Counted from the stretch's first letter, positions 50,074 to 58,980 are shown. The stretch: 64,000 nucleotides of DNA from Nocardioides terrigena (GCF_003047265.1 NZ_PZYY01000008.1:1-64000); one strand, 5' to 3'. Notes: a model not told the origin generated them from the sequence alone. Numbers and translations: made by a program.

Positions 50074-50116
50074 AGCGGTAGTTCACTGCCACCCAGTGAC
50101 AGTGAACACCGCTGTC
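50074..50116 (+). repeat. Direct repeat, right copy, flanking the RTX-like gene
   Basis: AGCGGTAGTTCACTG then CACCCAGTGACAGTGAACAC and CGCTGTC. The inverted arms (50074-50088 and 50100-50113) form a hairpin 9 bases after the RTX gene stop. It matches 48392-48434. Confidence 0.65.
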
Positions 50117-50478
50117 CTCGCTGTCCGGTCCGTCAGGTCATCATCAGTCCTCTGGTTGTGGAGGAGGTGCGCGTGGGCACCCTCGTCGTCGGCGCGCCGC
50201 GCCGCACGCCACGGGCAGCCTCATCCGGCCCGCCAACGAGGTTGCGGCCTGGGTGTCGGGCCAGCCGCAGCCAGGACGTGGCTTAGGACTAGCGCGCCAA
50301 GTAGGAAGGTGGGCTGGCCGTATCTGTCGTGGTCGGCATCCTTCGCTGACGACGGCGATTACGTTCGGGACTGACACGGGTGCGTCACTTCGCCGCATTG
50401 TCTCCTCGGACACCAGCTCGGTCACCGCATGTCGGGTTGCGTCCGCCAGACGCCGTCGCATGGGCGCACACTAGGTAG
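50117..50478. other. 362-bp stretch without a convincing gene
   Basis: All frames are short. A minus-strand fragment around 50230-50360 (RYGQPTFLLGALVLSHVLAA) looks like a piece of membrane protein, but it has stops on both sides and no start, so it may be a remnant. No clear promoter or hairpin was found beyond the repeat at its left edge. Confidence 0.3.
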
Positions 50479-50970
50479 GTGGCCGAGCACACGCTGATCC
50501 TCCTCAGACACGCCAAGTCGGACTGGTCGGGCCACGAGGATGACCACGATCGCCCGCTCGCGAAGCGTGGCCGGCGCCAGGCGCCCGAAGCCGGCCGGTG
50601 GCTGGCAGCCAACGTCGACTCGATCGACCTGGCGGTCGTCTCCACTGCCCAGCGAGCTCGGAGCACCTGGGATCTGGCTTCGGACGAACTCGACGAGCCG
50701 CCCAATACTCGGCACGACAACGACGCCTACGCTGCCTCCGTCGACGAGCTCCTGGATATCGTCCGCGGTCTCGACGAGGCACTGAACACGGTCGTGCTCG
50801 TCGGACACAACCCCGGCATTGAGGACCTCGCCCAGGCCCTCACCGCCGGCCGAGTGCCCATGCCGACCTCGGCGCTGGCGGTGATCGAGCTCAACAACAC
50901 CTGGGACGGCGCCGGTCGGACGCGTGGACTGTTGCGCGCCGCCGGGCGCCCACCAGCCTCGACCCGATAG
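50479..50970 (+). CDS. sixA: SixA-type histidine phosphatase
   Basis: This protein (163 aa) has the phosphohistidine-phosphatase signature LLRHAKSDW at the N-terminus (RHG-type catalytic His) and the second catalytic His in VGHNPGIEDLAQAL near residue 113. E. coli SixA removes phosphate from histidine phosphotransfer proteins. Actinobacterial homologues are common but untested. GTG start at 50479. It is a single gene between an empty region and a convergent regulator gene, with no histidine-phosphotransfer partner in sight. Confidence 0.82.
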   Translation: MAEHTLILLRHAKSDWSGHEDDHDRPLAKRGRRQAPEAGRWLAANVDSIDLAVVSTAQRARSTWDLASDELDEPPNTRHDNDAYAASVDELLDIVRGLDEALNTVVLVGHNPGIEDLAQALTAGRVPMPTSALAVIELNNTWDGAGRTRGLLRAAGRPPASTR

Positions 50971-51087
50971 GTCGCATCGCGGAAAGGCGCCATGCGGGCC
51001 AGGGGGCAGCGATCTGGTGGAGAGCGTTGCGTCGGTCCGTCTGGAGGAGGACGAGTCGGTGGCCTGTAGCCGATGGTGGTGTGGCCG

Positions 51088-52020
51088 TCAGCCTCGCTCG
51101 TGGAGCCACTCGTCGTACGGCACTGGCTCCGCTTCTTCCTCCGCCTGGCTGACGATGGAGTCAGCGAACCAGGTGCGCAGCGACACCATCTCCGGAGTGG
51201 ACCGCAGCGTGAGCAGCTGGTGGGTCTCGCTGATCTCATCAGCCAGGTGCTCGGCGGCCAGCAGCTCAGGGAGCGTCGCGGCCATCTCACGGGGAAGTGT
51301 CATCTCGATGTCGACGTGCTCCATTCCCATTGCGGCGGCGTCCAGTGCGGTCCGACGACCCAGGTGTCGCGCAAAGGCAGGGCGGGTCACCAGTCGCTCG
51401 ATGAGCAGACCCAGCTCCCGCGGTGGGGTCGCACCCTCGTTGGAGTCGATGAGCTGGAGCTCCCGAACCAGGTCGTCGAGCCGCTGGTCGATCTGGAGCG
51501 CGAGCTGCACCGGACAGCGAAGCAGCCTCACCCTCGCCCAGCCGGCGGGCAGGACGACCTGCTCCGGTGCCGCGCGTTCTCGGTACTCCACCACCGGCGG
51601 GCGTACGTCGTGCTCGACGCCGTCGCCGGCCAGCTCGGCCCATACGCCTCGTCCATCGACGCGCTCCTCGATCCCCCAGGACTGCGCCAGGACCGACACG
51701 ATCACCAGGCCGCGACCGGTGGTGCCCTGGCTCGCGACCGGCGGCGGGGCCACCGCCGCGAGCGGGACCATGCCGCCCGCGTCCTCCACGGTGAGCCGCA
51801 CGCCTGGCTCGACGTCACGCAACCGAACACGTAGGTAAGGGCTGCCGCTGTGCAGGGCGGAGTTCGCCGCCATCTCGGTGACGCACAGGGCGGCGTCGTC
51901 GACGAGATGCTCGCGGCCCCACTGCCGCAACCCGTCGATGACGAACCTGCGCGCTCCGGGGACGCTGGAGGTGTCCGCGACGAGCTGGACTCGCAACTCC
52001 GGGTGGGCCCCTGGGGGCAT
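51088..52020 (-). CDS. RsbW-like ATP-binding regulator with C-terminal extension
   Basis: This protein (about 310 aa) has an N-terminal GHKL ATPase domain (about 1-125): the N box is TEMAANSALHS, with EDAGGMVPL and TGRGLVIVSVLA as the G boxes. This is the HATPase_c_2/RsbW type, found in anti-sigma serine kinases and phosphatase partners. A roughly 180-aa C-terminal part, mostly helical and acidic (MTLPREMAATLPELLAAEHLADEI, shortened), is unlike plain RsbW and may mediate partner binding. An alternative GTG start is at 52029. No sigma or STAS partner is adjacent, although a SpoIIAA-like gene lies 1.4 kb away. Confidence 0.7.
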   Translation of the reverse strand: MPPGAHPELRVQLVADTSSVPGARRFVIDGLRQWGREHLVDDAALCVTEMAANSALHSGSPYLRVRLRDVEPGVRLTVEDAGGMVPLAAVAPPPVASQGTTGRGLVIVSVLAQSWGIEERVDGRGVWAELAGDGVEHDVRPPVVEYRERAAPEQVVLPAGWARVRLLRCPVQLALQIDQRLDDLVRELQLIDSNEGATPPRELGLLIERLVTRPAFARHLGRRTALDAAAMGMEHVDIEMTLPREMAATLPELLAAEHLADEISETHQLLTLRSTPEMVSLRTWFADSIVSQAEEEAEPVPYDEWLHERG

Positions 52021-52168
52021 GGACGTCACGGTGGCAAGTGTGCCCGACCTGTACGCCGCCCTGACCGTGTCGATTCGCGGCGACGCTGAGAGCCGACAGG
52101 ACCGATGGCGATCGTTCGCCCTGCGATCAGGACGGCGCACACGTCTCCACACCGCCCACGGGTCGCCC

Positions 52169-52390
52169 CTACTCGCCGCTGGTTGGCCCCAGCCATTCCT
52201 CGGGTGCGAACTCGCTGCCGAAGTCAGCGCATGCCTCGTTCTCGCAGCGCCCTTGCGTTTCGAAGGTGACCCCGGCGTTGCCTGAGGTCATCACCAGTCT
52301 GGCGTTGTCAGGCTGGAGGTGGTCGCCGTGCCGGAGGGGCTGGCCGCACGTCGGACAGTGAGGGTCGCTCAGCTCGGCCGGGTCGGTCAT
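52169..52390 (-). CDS. Small zinc-ribbon-like protein (73 aa)
   Basis: Four cysteines are arranged as two pairs, CPTCGQPLRHGD near the start and CENEACADFG near the end, which would bind one zinc ion as a ribbon. No named family was recognised. ATG 52390 is favoured over the longer frame (52444) because TACCGT lies exactly six bases upstream, matching the leaderless pattern of this genome. It lies between the RsbW-like and isomerase-like genes, all on the minus strand. Confidence 0.6.
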   Translation of the reverse strand: MTDPAELSDPHCPTCGQPLRHGDHLQPDNARLVMTSGNAGVTFETQGRCENEACADFGSEFAPEEWLGPTSGE

Positions 52391-52396
52391 CCAGTC

Positions 52397-52402
52397 ACGG
52401 TA
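52397..52402 (-). promoter_or_regulatory. -10 box of a leaderless promoter (zinc-ribbon gene)
   Basis: On the minus strand TACCGT is followed by six bases and then the ATG at 52390. Confidence 0.45.
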
Positions 52403-52468
52403 GAACCGACCGGCCGCCCTCGTCCACGGTGCAGGTAGGGACACCGGGCATCGATGGGCCGCCCCCAG

Positions 52469-53377
52469 TCAGCCCTTGACGTAGGAGAGCTTCTCGCAGA
52501 CGAGCCCGTCGCGGAAACGGATGACGTCCACTCCTCGCACGTGGCCCGAGTCCGGACCTCCCCAGGCATAGCGCCAGCGGACGACGGCGCGATCGCCGGA
52601 CACGAAGGACTCCTCCTCGGTGAAGCTCATCCCGGGCGTGCGCATGACCTGGGTCCAGGCCGCCCGGACGACGTCGCGTCCCTGGACGCGCTGCCCGTCC
52701 GCCGCCGGCGACGTGGATTCGAAGACGATGTCATCGGTGACCAGGGCGAGTGCGGCGTCGAGGTCCCCGTCACCGAAAGCCGCGTTGAACAACGCGAGGG
52801 TCCGATGGTGTGGACCCCATTCAGGGTCGCGGCCAAAGCGGGCCAGCAGGTCCTGCTGAGCGTCGCGGGTGAGGGGCCGCGGCGCGGCGACGGCGCCCGC
52901 CTGTCGGTAGGCCTCCTCGTTGGCGTCGAACCACTGGGCGACCGCGTGCACCAAGTGGGGATCCATGCGTGTGTCGCCTTGGGTGGCAGCGGCCAGGTCC
53001 CAGCCGTGGACCAGGTGGTCGGCGGCCAGCTGCATGGCGTACTCCTGCGTGGGCGTCTCTCCGAACGACAGGTGCACCGTGCCACCGAGAGGGAGCTGGG
53101 TGGCCACGGAGGAGATCGCGTTCCGGGCAGCCGCCAGGGCCGTGCCGATCCTGTCCTCGCCGAGCACGTCACCGTCGAACTGGTCACCGACCTCCTCGAT
53201 CGTCGCGCCCTCCATGAGAGGCACGGTCCAGAGGTTCTCGTAGGTGACGTGGTTGACGAGGTCATGCACCGTCCACTCCGTGCACGGCGTGGGATCTCCC
53301 CACTGGTCGTCCCTCACCGCGTTGACCCGGTCGGCGAAGAACTCGACGGTCCGGTGGTACACCGTGTTCGCGTCCAT
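52469..53377 (-). CDS. Mycothiol-dependent maleylpyruvate isomerase-like (TIGR03086) domain fused to SnoaL-like domain
   Basis: This protein (302 aa) has two domains. The N-terminal 180 residues follow the DinB/MDMPI pattern: TPCTEWTVHDLVNHVTYENLWTV (cut) with a metal-binding His, and later AADHLVHGWDLAAATQ with further His ligands. Residues from about 190 form an NTF2/SnoaL-like fold (ALFNAAFGDGDLDAALALVTDDIVFES through VRGVDVIRFRDGLVCEK, in pieces). MDMPI proteins use mycothiol, consistent with an actinobacterium. The SnoaL part may bind a small substrate. Reaction unknown. Confidence 0.75.
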   Translation of the reverse strand: MDANTVYHRTVEFFADRVNAVRDDQWGDPTPCTEWTVHDLVNHVTYENLWTVPLMEGATIEEVGDQFDGDVLGEDRIGTALAAARNAISSVATQLPLGGTVHLSFGETPTQEYAMQLAADHLVHGWDLAAATQGDTRMDPHLVHAVAQWFDANEEAYRQAGAVAAPRPLTRDAQQDLLARFGRDPEWGPHHRTLALFNAAFGDGDLDAALALVTDDIVFESTSPAADGQRVQGRDVVRAAWTQVMRTPGMSFTEEESFVSGDRAVVRWRYAWGGPDSGHVRGVDVIRFRDGLVCEKLSYVKG

Positions 53378-53446
53378 CCTCTTGTCCTTTCACACGAGGC
53401 CGGTCTCGAGGGCCAGCTCGGCCTGCCCCCAGGGTCGAGTGACCTC

Positions 53447-53827
53447 TCAGCTGGTTGGCAGTTCCCCCGTGGCCGCCCATCGGGTTGCGGTCTCCCGCTC
53501 CGCGAGGGAGAAGGCTCGCGCCTGCCCTGGGAGCAGGATGCTGAAGAGCTTCATGGCCGGCCCGACCCACCGTGCGTCGGTGACGACCGCGATGCGTTCG
53601 AAGGACGACGCATGGCGCGCGCCGAGCTTGAGGTCCTCCCACACCGCTTCTCCCTCGTACTCGTCGAACTCCGGGCCGAGGACGTAGACGAGGCGCACCT
53701 TGCCGTGCTCGGCGATCGCTGCTTCGACGGCGGGAACCAGGACGTCGCGGTAGTCCTCCTCCTCGACGTCATCAATCGCCTCGAGCCCGAGGACACCGAT
53801 GGGCATGTCGCTGAGAATCTTGATCAT
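53447..53827 (-). CDS. SpoIIAA-like STAS-superfamily protein
   Basis: This protein (126 aa) has the SpoIIAA-like/SEC14-type pattern (PF11964). MIKILSDMPIGVLGLEAID opens a beta strand, RLVYVLGPEFDEYEGEAVWEDLKLG (shortened) covers the middle, and a C-terminal AFSLAERETATRWA helix closes it. Family members often bind lipids or take part in partner-switching. ATG 53827 is preferred to the upstream in-frame start at 53854 because the family begins here. The serine targeted in true SpoIIAA is not obvious, so a phosphorylation-switch role is doubtful. Confidence 0.65.
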   Translation of the reverse strand: MIKILSDMPIGVLGLEAIDDVEEEDYRDVLVPAVEAAIAEHGKVRLVYVLGPEFDEYEGEAVWEDLKLGARHASSFERIAVVTDARWVGPAMKLFSILLPGQARAFSLAERETATRWAATGELPTS

Positions 53828-54049
53828 GCGACCACTCTCCTCCGTCAACGGCATCCACCGCCACGAGGATCGGCACTGATTTCACCCTGTGCAAGGTTGG
53901 GCGATGGGTAGGCTTGCTCGAGCCCTGCGCGATCGTGCTCGCCCGGACGAGGTGCGTCGTACCCGGCAGGACAAGACGACGCAGAAGGAGTCTGTCGTGG
54001 CTTGCTGCAGGGCGATTCGTGGCGTCGCTCATTCAAGGGCGTCGTCGAG

Positions 54050-55240
54050 GTGAACGCTCCACGGGCCGGTCGTGATGGCGACGGCGCGTTGCTCCCGCGG
54101 GAGATGTACGCGGCTCTCGAGGAGTACACCTACCTCAACCAGGCATCCCTGGGGCTCGTGCCCCGCCCGGCCATCGAGGCGATGACGCGGTTCCTCGAGG
54201 ATGTCGGCCAGTACGGCAACGTCCGACTGTCCGACGACGACGAGGCACGAGTCCTGGACGGCGTTCGGCAGGCCGCAGCAACGCTGTTCGACGCCCCGCC
54301 TGGATCGATCGCGGTGCTGGCAGGGGCGAGCGAAGGGTTGGGGCAGCTTGCCGCGGCCCTTGCCTCGGGACTGAGGTCGGACGCACCCGAGGTCGTGCTG
54401 GTGACCACCGACTTCCCCAGCGTCACGTACCCGTGGCTCGCCGCCACTGGTCGGAGCCATGTCACGCCACCTGTCCTCCGCTGGGTCGTCGACGAGCCCG
54501 GCAGCGATCTCACCGACGGGCTCATCGCAGCGGTGAACGAGCGGACCGGGGTCGTGTGCGTGAGCGCGGTGCAGTACTCGACCGGCACGAGGATCGACGT
54601 CGCCGCCGTGGCCCGCGCCGCGCACATGGTGGGGGCCCGTGTCGTCGTCGATGTGACCCAGCTTGCGGGTGCCGCCCCGGTGAGCATGAGGGACTGGGGC
54701 GTCGATGCCCTCGTGTGCAGCGGCTACAAGTGGCTCTCGGCCCACGGGGGCGTCGCACTCGCCGCGCTGGACGCCGAGCTGGCCGAGCTCGTGCCCCCGG
54801 TGGTGGGATGGATGGGGGCTGAGGATCCCTTCGACTTCACCGCGACGGACCTCAGACTGGCCTCTGGCGCGCGCCGCTACGAGCTGTCCACGATGTCGTA
54901 CGCCTCTGCGGTCGGGCTGCAACGCTCCATCGACCTGCTCAGCAGCGCAGGCATCCCCGCGCTCGCCGATCACTCACGCCTCCTGGCCCACGAGCTCGTC
55001 GACCTCGTGGCCCCGTCCGGCTGGTACCCGTTCCGTCGAGCAGGGGACCCAGCCGCCAGCCACCACATCGTCTCGTTGCGACACCCCCGCGCGTCGGGAC
55101 CCGACGTCCAGACAGCTCTGGCTCGGGACCACCTGGTCTTCACCAGCTCACGAGTCGGCGGCATCCGCGTGTCCCTGCACGGGTACAACACCAGTGACGA
55201 CCTGCACGCGCTCGCCAGGGCGCTGACCCGCGTCACCTGA
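54050..55240 (+). CDS. Aminotransferase class V (cysteine desulfurase-like) protein
   Basis: This fold-type I PLP enzyme (396 aa) shows YTYLNQASLGLVPRPAIEAM at the N-terminus, the PLP-phosphate region GASEGLGQLAAAL, VVDVTQLAGAAPVSM with the pyridine-binding Asp, and the Schiff-base Lys in CSGYKWLSAHGGVA. C-terminal TSSRVGGIRVSLHGYNT completes the small domain. No obvious desulfurase Cys loop is present, so it is more likely an isopenicillin-epimerase/kynureninase-like branch. The start is uncertain: GTG 54050 is preferred, and TTG 54002 is possible. The 195-bp region before it shows no other gene. Confidence 0.75.
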   Translation: MNAPRAGRDGDGALLPREMYAALEEYTYLNQASLGLVPRPAIEAMTRFLEDVGQYGNVRLSDDDEARVLDGVRQAAATLFDAPPGSIAVLAGASEGLGQLAAALASGLRSDAPEVVLVTTDFPSVTYPWLAATGRSHVTPPVLRWVVDEPGSDLTDGLIAAVNERTGVVCVSAVQYSTGTRIDVAAVARAAHMVGARVVVDVTQLAGAAPVSMRDWGVDALVCSGYKWLSAHGGVALAALDAELAELVPPVVGWMGAEDPFDFTATDLRLASGARRYELSTMSYASAVGLQRSIDLLSSAGIPALADHSRLLAHELVDLVAPSGWYPFRRAGDPAASHHIVSLRHPRASGPDVQTALARDHLVFTSSRVGGIRVSLHGYNTSDDLHALARALTRVT

Positions 55241-55344
55241 TTTCGCCGCGACGCGGAACCAACACCTGACCGGCTCGCGCGGAAGGTCTGTAGGCCTGTG
55301 TCCCGCAGCCTCGTCCGCGGATCGGAATCAGGCACACTGCATGA

Positions 55345-57909
55345 GTGTCCGACCCGCTGCGCACCCTGCTCGCCGCGCCGCCCGACCTCCCGGTCGCTGC
55401 GGGTCTGGCCGATCTCGTCGAGGCGCTTCGCACGCGCGGGGTCGCGGTGGTCCAGGCGCCGCCGGGCACCGGCAAGACGACGTTGGTCCCACCCGCGGTC
55501 GCCGGGGTCGTCGCCGGACGGGTCGTCGTCACGCAGCCCAGTCGCATCGCAGCCCGCGCTGCTGCTCGTCGGCTGGCGCACCTGCTGGGCGAGCCGGTGG
55601 GCGAGACGGTCGGGTACGCCGTCCGCGGAGACCGGCGCAGCAGTCGTCGTACGCGTGTGGAGATCGTCACGACCGGTCTGCTGCTCCGACGCATCCAGCA
55701 CGACCCTGAGCTGGTCGGAGTCGGGGCCGTCGTGCTCGACGAGGTGCACGAGCGCCACCTCGACGCCGACCTGACCTTGGCGCTGCTCATCGACGTCCGG
55801 GCCAACCTGCGTGAGGACCTGGCCCTGGTGGCGATGTCGGCCACCATCGAGGCCGAACGGACGGCAACCCTGCTCGGCCGAGGTGACGATCCCGGCGGTC
55901 CCGACGATCGACGTGGCGCCCCGGTGATCCGCGTCCCGGGCGCCCTGCACCCGGTCCAGGCGGTCTGGTGCCCGCCGCCTGCGGGGGTGCGCCGGACCGA
56001 CGACCGGGGGATCACCCCGGCGTTCCACGACCACGTCGCCGCGACCGTGCGTCGTGCGCTGGTCGGGCACGAGGGGGACGTCCTGGTCTTCGTGCCGGGT
56101 GTCGCGGAGGTCGAGGCGACCGTACGTCGCCTGGCCGGTGTGGACGCGGCCGTGCACGCCCTGCACGGACGGCTGTCCGGCGCCGAGCAGGACCGTGCGC
56201 TCAGCGAGGGCCCGCGTCGACGAGTGATCGTCTCGACCGCGGTCGCCGAGTCGTCGCTGACGGTGCCCGGCGTACGCGTCGTGGTGGATGCCGGGTTCTC
56301 GCGCGAGCCACGCACCGATCACCGTCGCGGACTGGCATCCCTGGTCACCGTCGCGGTGAGCCGGGCAGCGGCCGAGCAGCGGGCGGGACGGGCCGGACGG
56401 CTGGGGCCGGGGACCGTGCTGCGTTGTTGGTCCGAGGCGGAGCACGCGCACCTGGCCGCCCACCCGGAGCCCGAGATCGCCACCGCCGACCTGACGGCCT
56501 TTGCGCTGGAGGTGGCGTGCTGGGGCAGCCAGGACGTCGACGGCCTGGCGCTGCTCGACCAGCCACCGGCGCACGCACTGTCGGCGGCCACGGAGGTGCT
56601 GGTGGGGCTGGGGGCGTTGACCGAGGACGGGAGAGTCACCTCGCGGGGCCGGGTGATCGCCGGCGTGCCGGTCGATCCCAGGCTGGCGCGCGCCCTGATC
56701 GAGGGGGCTGGTCTCGTCGGGGCCAGGCGGGCCTCGGAGGTGGTCGCGATGCTGAGCGAGGACGTACGCGCTCCCGGCGGAGACCTGGTTGCTGCGCTCC
56801 GCTCACTGCGCGCTGACAGGCGTGCAGGATCGTGGCGCCACCAGGTCACCCGGCTGGAGGAGGTGGTGGCGAAGCAGCGCGCCGCCGGCGACCGGGGAGG
56901 GGCGTCGGGCGACGCCCGGGCACTCACCGATGACGTGGCGGTGGGTCTCGTGGTGGCCCTGGCGCACCCGGACCGGATCGCCCGCAAGCGAGCCGGTACG
57001 TCGAGCTACCTGATGGCGTCCGGGACAGGCGCGGCGCTCGACTCGCACGATCCGGGGCCGCTGGCCGGTCTGGAGTGGCTCGCGATCGGTGACGCGCAGC
57101 GACGGCCCGGGCAACGTGAGGCCCGGATCCGCGCGGCGGCCCCCCTCACCGAGGACCTCGCGCTGGAGGCAGCGGGATCGCTGTGGACCGAGGTGGACGA
57201 GGTCACCTGGACCCAGGGGCGGGTGCTGGCTCGGCGACGGACGTTGCTGGGCGCGATCGAGCTCACCTCGGCCCCGCTCGGCGACCCGCCCGCGCAGGCC
57301 GTGAGCGACGCGATCCGGGTGGCGGTCGCGAGCGAGGGGATCGCTCTCCTCGCCTGGACGGAGGCGGCGACGGCGCTGCGAGCCCGCCTCGACTTCCTGC
57401 ACCGCGCGCTCGGTGACCCGTGGCCCGACGTGAGCGACGCTGCACTCACACAGGACCTCGACTCCTGGCTCGGACTGCGGCTGGCGCGGTTCCGCTCGGC
57501 GAAGGATCTTCGTCGGATCGACGTGACCGCCGCCCTGCGAGCGATGGTGCCGTGGCCGGAGGCGGGCAGGCTCGACGACCTGGCCCCCGAGCGCGTGGAG
57601 GTGCCCAGCGGGTCGAGCGTGCGGATCGACTACTCCCAGGACCAGCCGGTGCTCGCCGTGCGACTGCAGGAGGTCTTCGGCTGGACCGCAACACCCCTCC
57701 TGGCCGACGGCAGGGTCCCGCTCCTGCTGCACCTGCTCTCTCCCGCGCGACGCCCAGCGGCTGTCACCGCAGACCTGGAGTCCTTCTGGGACAACGGCTA
57801 CCCGGGCGTGCGCGCTGACCTGCGCGGGCGCTATCCCAAGCACGCCTGGCCCGAGGATCCACGCAGCGCACCCGCCACCGCGCGGACGAACAGGGCTCGC
57901 CGCAGCTGA
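55345..57909 (+). CDS. hrpB: ATP-dependent helicase HrpB
   Basis: This superfamily 2 DEAH/RHA-type helicase (854 aa) has Walker A PPGTGKTTLVPPAV near residue 40, motif Ib TQPSRIAAR, a DEVH box (VVLDEVHERHLDAD), motif III MSATIEAERT, motif V VIVSTAVAESSLTVPGV and motif VI QRAGRAGRLGPG. The C-terminal HrpB-specific region follows, ending in PVLAVRLQEVFGW and HLLSPARRPAAVTADLESFW. E. coli HrpB is of comparable length, with no established essential role. GTG start at 55345. It stands alone between an aminotransferase and a MaoC gene. Confidence 0.92.
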   Translation: MSDPLRTLLAAPPDLPVAAGLADLVEALRTRGVAVVQAPPGTGKTTLVPPAVAGVVAGRVVVTQPSRIAARAAARRLAHLLGEPVGETVGYAVRGDRRSSRRTRVEIVTTGLLLRRIQHDPELVGVGAVVLDEVHERHLDADLTLALLIDVRANLREDLALVAMSATIEAERTATLLGRGDDPGGPDDRRGAPVIRVPGALHPVQAVWCPPPAGVRRTDDRGITPAFHDHVAATVRRALVGHEGDVLVFVPGVAEVEATVRRLAGVDAAVHALHGRLSGAEQDRALSEGPRRRVIVSTAVAESSLTVPGVRVVVDAGFSREPRTDHRRGLASLVTVAVSRAAAEQRAGRAGRLGPGTVLRCWSEAEHAHLAAHPEPEIATADLTAFALEVACWGSQDVDGLALLDQPPAHALSAATEVLVGLGALTEDGRVTSRGRVIAGVPVDPRLARALIEGAGLVGARRASEVVAMLSEDVRAPGGDLVAALRSLRADRRAGSWRHQVTRLEEVVAKQRAAGDRGGASGDARALTDDVAVGLVVALAHPDRIARKRAGTSSYLMASGTGAALDSHDPGPLAGLEWLAIGDAQRRPGQREARIRAAAPLTEDLALEAAGSLWTEVDEVTWTQGRVLARRRTLLGAIELTSAPLGDPPAQAVSDAIRVAVASEGIALLAWTEAATALRARLDFLHRALGDPWPDVSDAALTQDLDSWLGLRLARFRSAKDLRRIDVTAALRAMVPWPEAGRLDDLAPERVEVPSGSSVRIDYSQDQPVLAVRLQEVFGWTATPLLADGRVPLLLHLLSPARRPAAVTADLESFWDNGYPGVRADLRGRYPKHAWPEDPRSAPATARTNRARRS

Positions 57910-58005
57910 GTGGCGTGTCGACCGCCCGAGTGATTCTCCCGGCCGAGGGCCGGGCACTCGCGCGGACCGGACGGGGACCGGCGTACGTCGCTGCTGCGCC
58001 TGAGG

Positions 58006-58491
58006 TCAGTCGGGCGCTTTCACGTGGTAGTGCCTGAACAAGGCCTGAGCGGCGCAGGCGGGACGGTCGGCCCCGTCGATCTCGATGAGCAGATCCACGG
58101 TCAGCTGCTCGCCGCCTCCCAGGTCGACCACGTCCACGATGTCGACGCGCATCCGCACGGTGGACCCGACGAGGACCGCCGTGGGGAACCGGACCCGGTT
58201 GTATCCGTAGAACATCGCGTCCTCCCGATCGGCGAAGCCGACCAGGGATGCGAAGAGGTGCGGGATCAGGCTCAACGTCAGGTGGGCGTGAGCGATGGTC
58301 CCCCCGAAGGGCCCACGGGACGCCCGCTCGACGTCGTCGTGTGCCCAGTGCCAGTCGTCGGCCGCGCGGGCGAATGCGTCGACGCGGTCCTGCGTCACAG
58401 GGAGCCACGCGGACGGCCCCAGCGTGCGCCCCTTCAACGCGAGCACGTCTGTCGTCGTGAGGACGTGGACACGATCCGTCCGAGAGCTCAC
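58006..58491 (-). CDS. MaoC-like (R)-specific enoyl-CoA hydratase family protein
   Basis: This hot-dog-fold protein (161 aa) has the hydratase signature WHWAHDDVERASRGPFGGTI followed by AHAHLTLSLIPHL. Catalytic Asp and His lie around residue 50. A beta strand GYNRVRFPTAVLVGSTV and the C-terminal VDLLIEIDGA suit a single-domain MaoC of about 150 aa. The start is decided by an ideal AGGAGG site five bases before GTG 58491, so the longer frame from 58545 is rejected. Substrate unknown. Beta-oxidation or polyketide-like roles are possible. Confidence 0.82.
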   Translation of the reverse strand: MSSRTDRVHVLTTTDVLALKGRTLGPSAWLPVTQDRVDAFARAADDWHWAHDDVERASRGPFGGTIAHAHLTLSLIPHLFASLVGFADREDAMFYGYNRVRFPTAVLVGSTVRMRVDIVDVVDLGGGEQLTVDLLIEIDGADRPACAAQALFRHYHVKAPD

Positions 58492-58496
58492 GCTGA

Positions 58497-58502
58497 CCTC
58501 CT
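58497..58502 (-). promoter_or_regulatory. Consensus ribosome-binding site deciding the maoC start
   Basis: On the minus strand AGGAGG is followed by five bases (TCAGC) and GTG at 58491. This is the best Shine-Dalgarno match noted in the window. Confidence 0.7.
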
Positions 58503-58623
58503 GTACTCGACCCAGGAACATCGTCTGTCCGGGACCCACGGTCATTCAAGGGTCAGGTGCAGCAAGTCCCGCGCTATTTGCGATCGTCCTGCGTGACCGC
58601 GCGGGCCGTGGCACGATCCCGGG

Positions 58624-58980
58624 ATGAAGATGATCACGGGTGCCGTGATCGCGGCGGCGGCGATGCTCTTCTCGGGCTGCGGCGGTGGGGGCGAGACAGT
58701 GGACTCCGGCCAAGCGGTCGCCGACATGATCGGCTGCACCGGTTGGTCCGACACGTCGGAGGAGCGGTACGTCACCGAGGGCGGTGAGTGCGACCGCGAT
58801 GGCTTGAAGCTCGGGGTCTACTACTTCGCCGCCGACGACGATCGGGACAAGTTCGTCGAGGCCGGCTCGGCGTCCGACGGCAACTACCTCATCGGGGAGG
58901 GCTGGGCGATCGACGGCCCGTCTGCCGTGCTCAGGGACCTCCAGGGCGAGCACGGCGGGGACTTGTCGGCCGACGGTTGA
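58624..58980 (+). CDS. Small lipoprotein of unknown function
   Basis: This short protein (118 aa) has a lipoprotein signal, MKMITGAVIAAAAMLFSGC, with the lipidated Cys at 19, then a Gly-rich tether and an acidic extracytoplasmic domain of about 90 aa with two further Cys (IGCTGW, GGECDRDG). The domain has the alternating pattern of small substrate-free lipoproteins that follow actinobacterial regulators. No family is recognised. CACGAT six bases before the ATG is a weak leaderless -10 box. Confidence 0.6.
   Translation: MKMITGAVIAAAAMLFSGCGGGGETVDSGQAVADMIGCTGWSDTSEERYVTEGGECDRDGLKLGVYYFAADDDRDKFVEAGSASDGNYLIGEGWAIDGPSAVLRDLQGEHGGDLSADG

Noticed and set aside
50230..50360. Possible small membrane-protein gene (RYGQPTFLLGALVLSH)
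   Set aside because: Stops lie on both sides, with no start codon or ribosome-binding site. At best a remnant.
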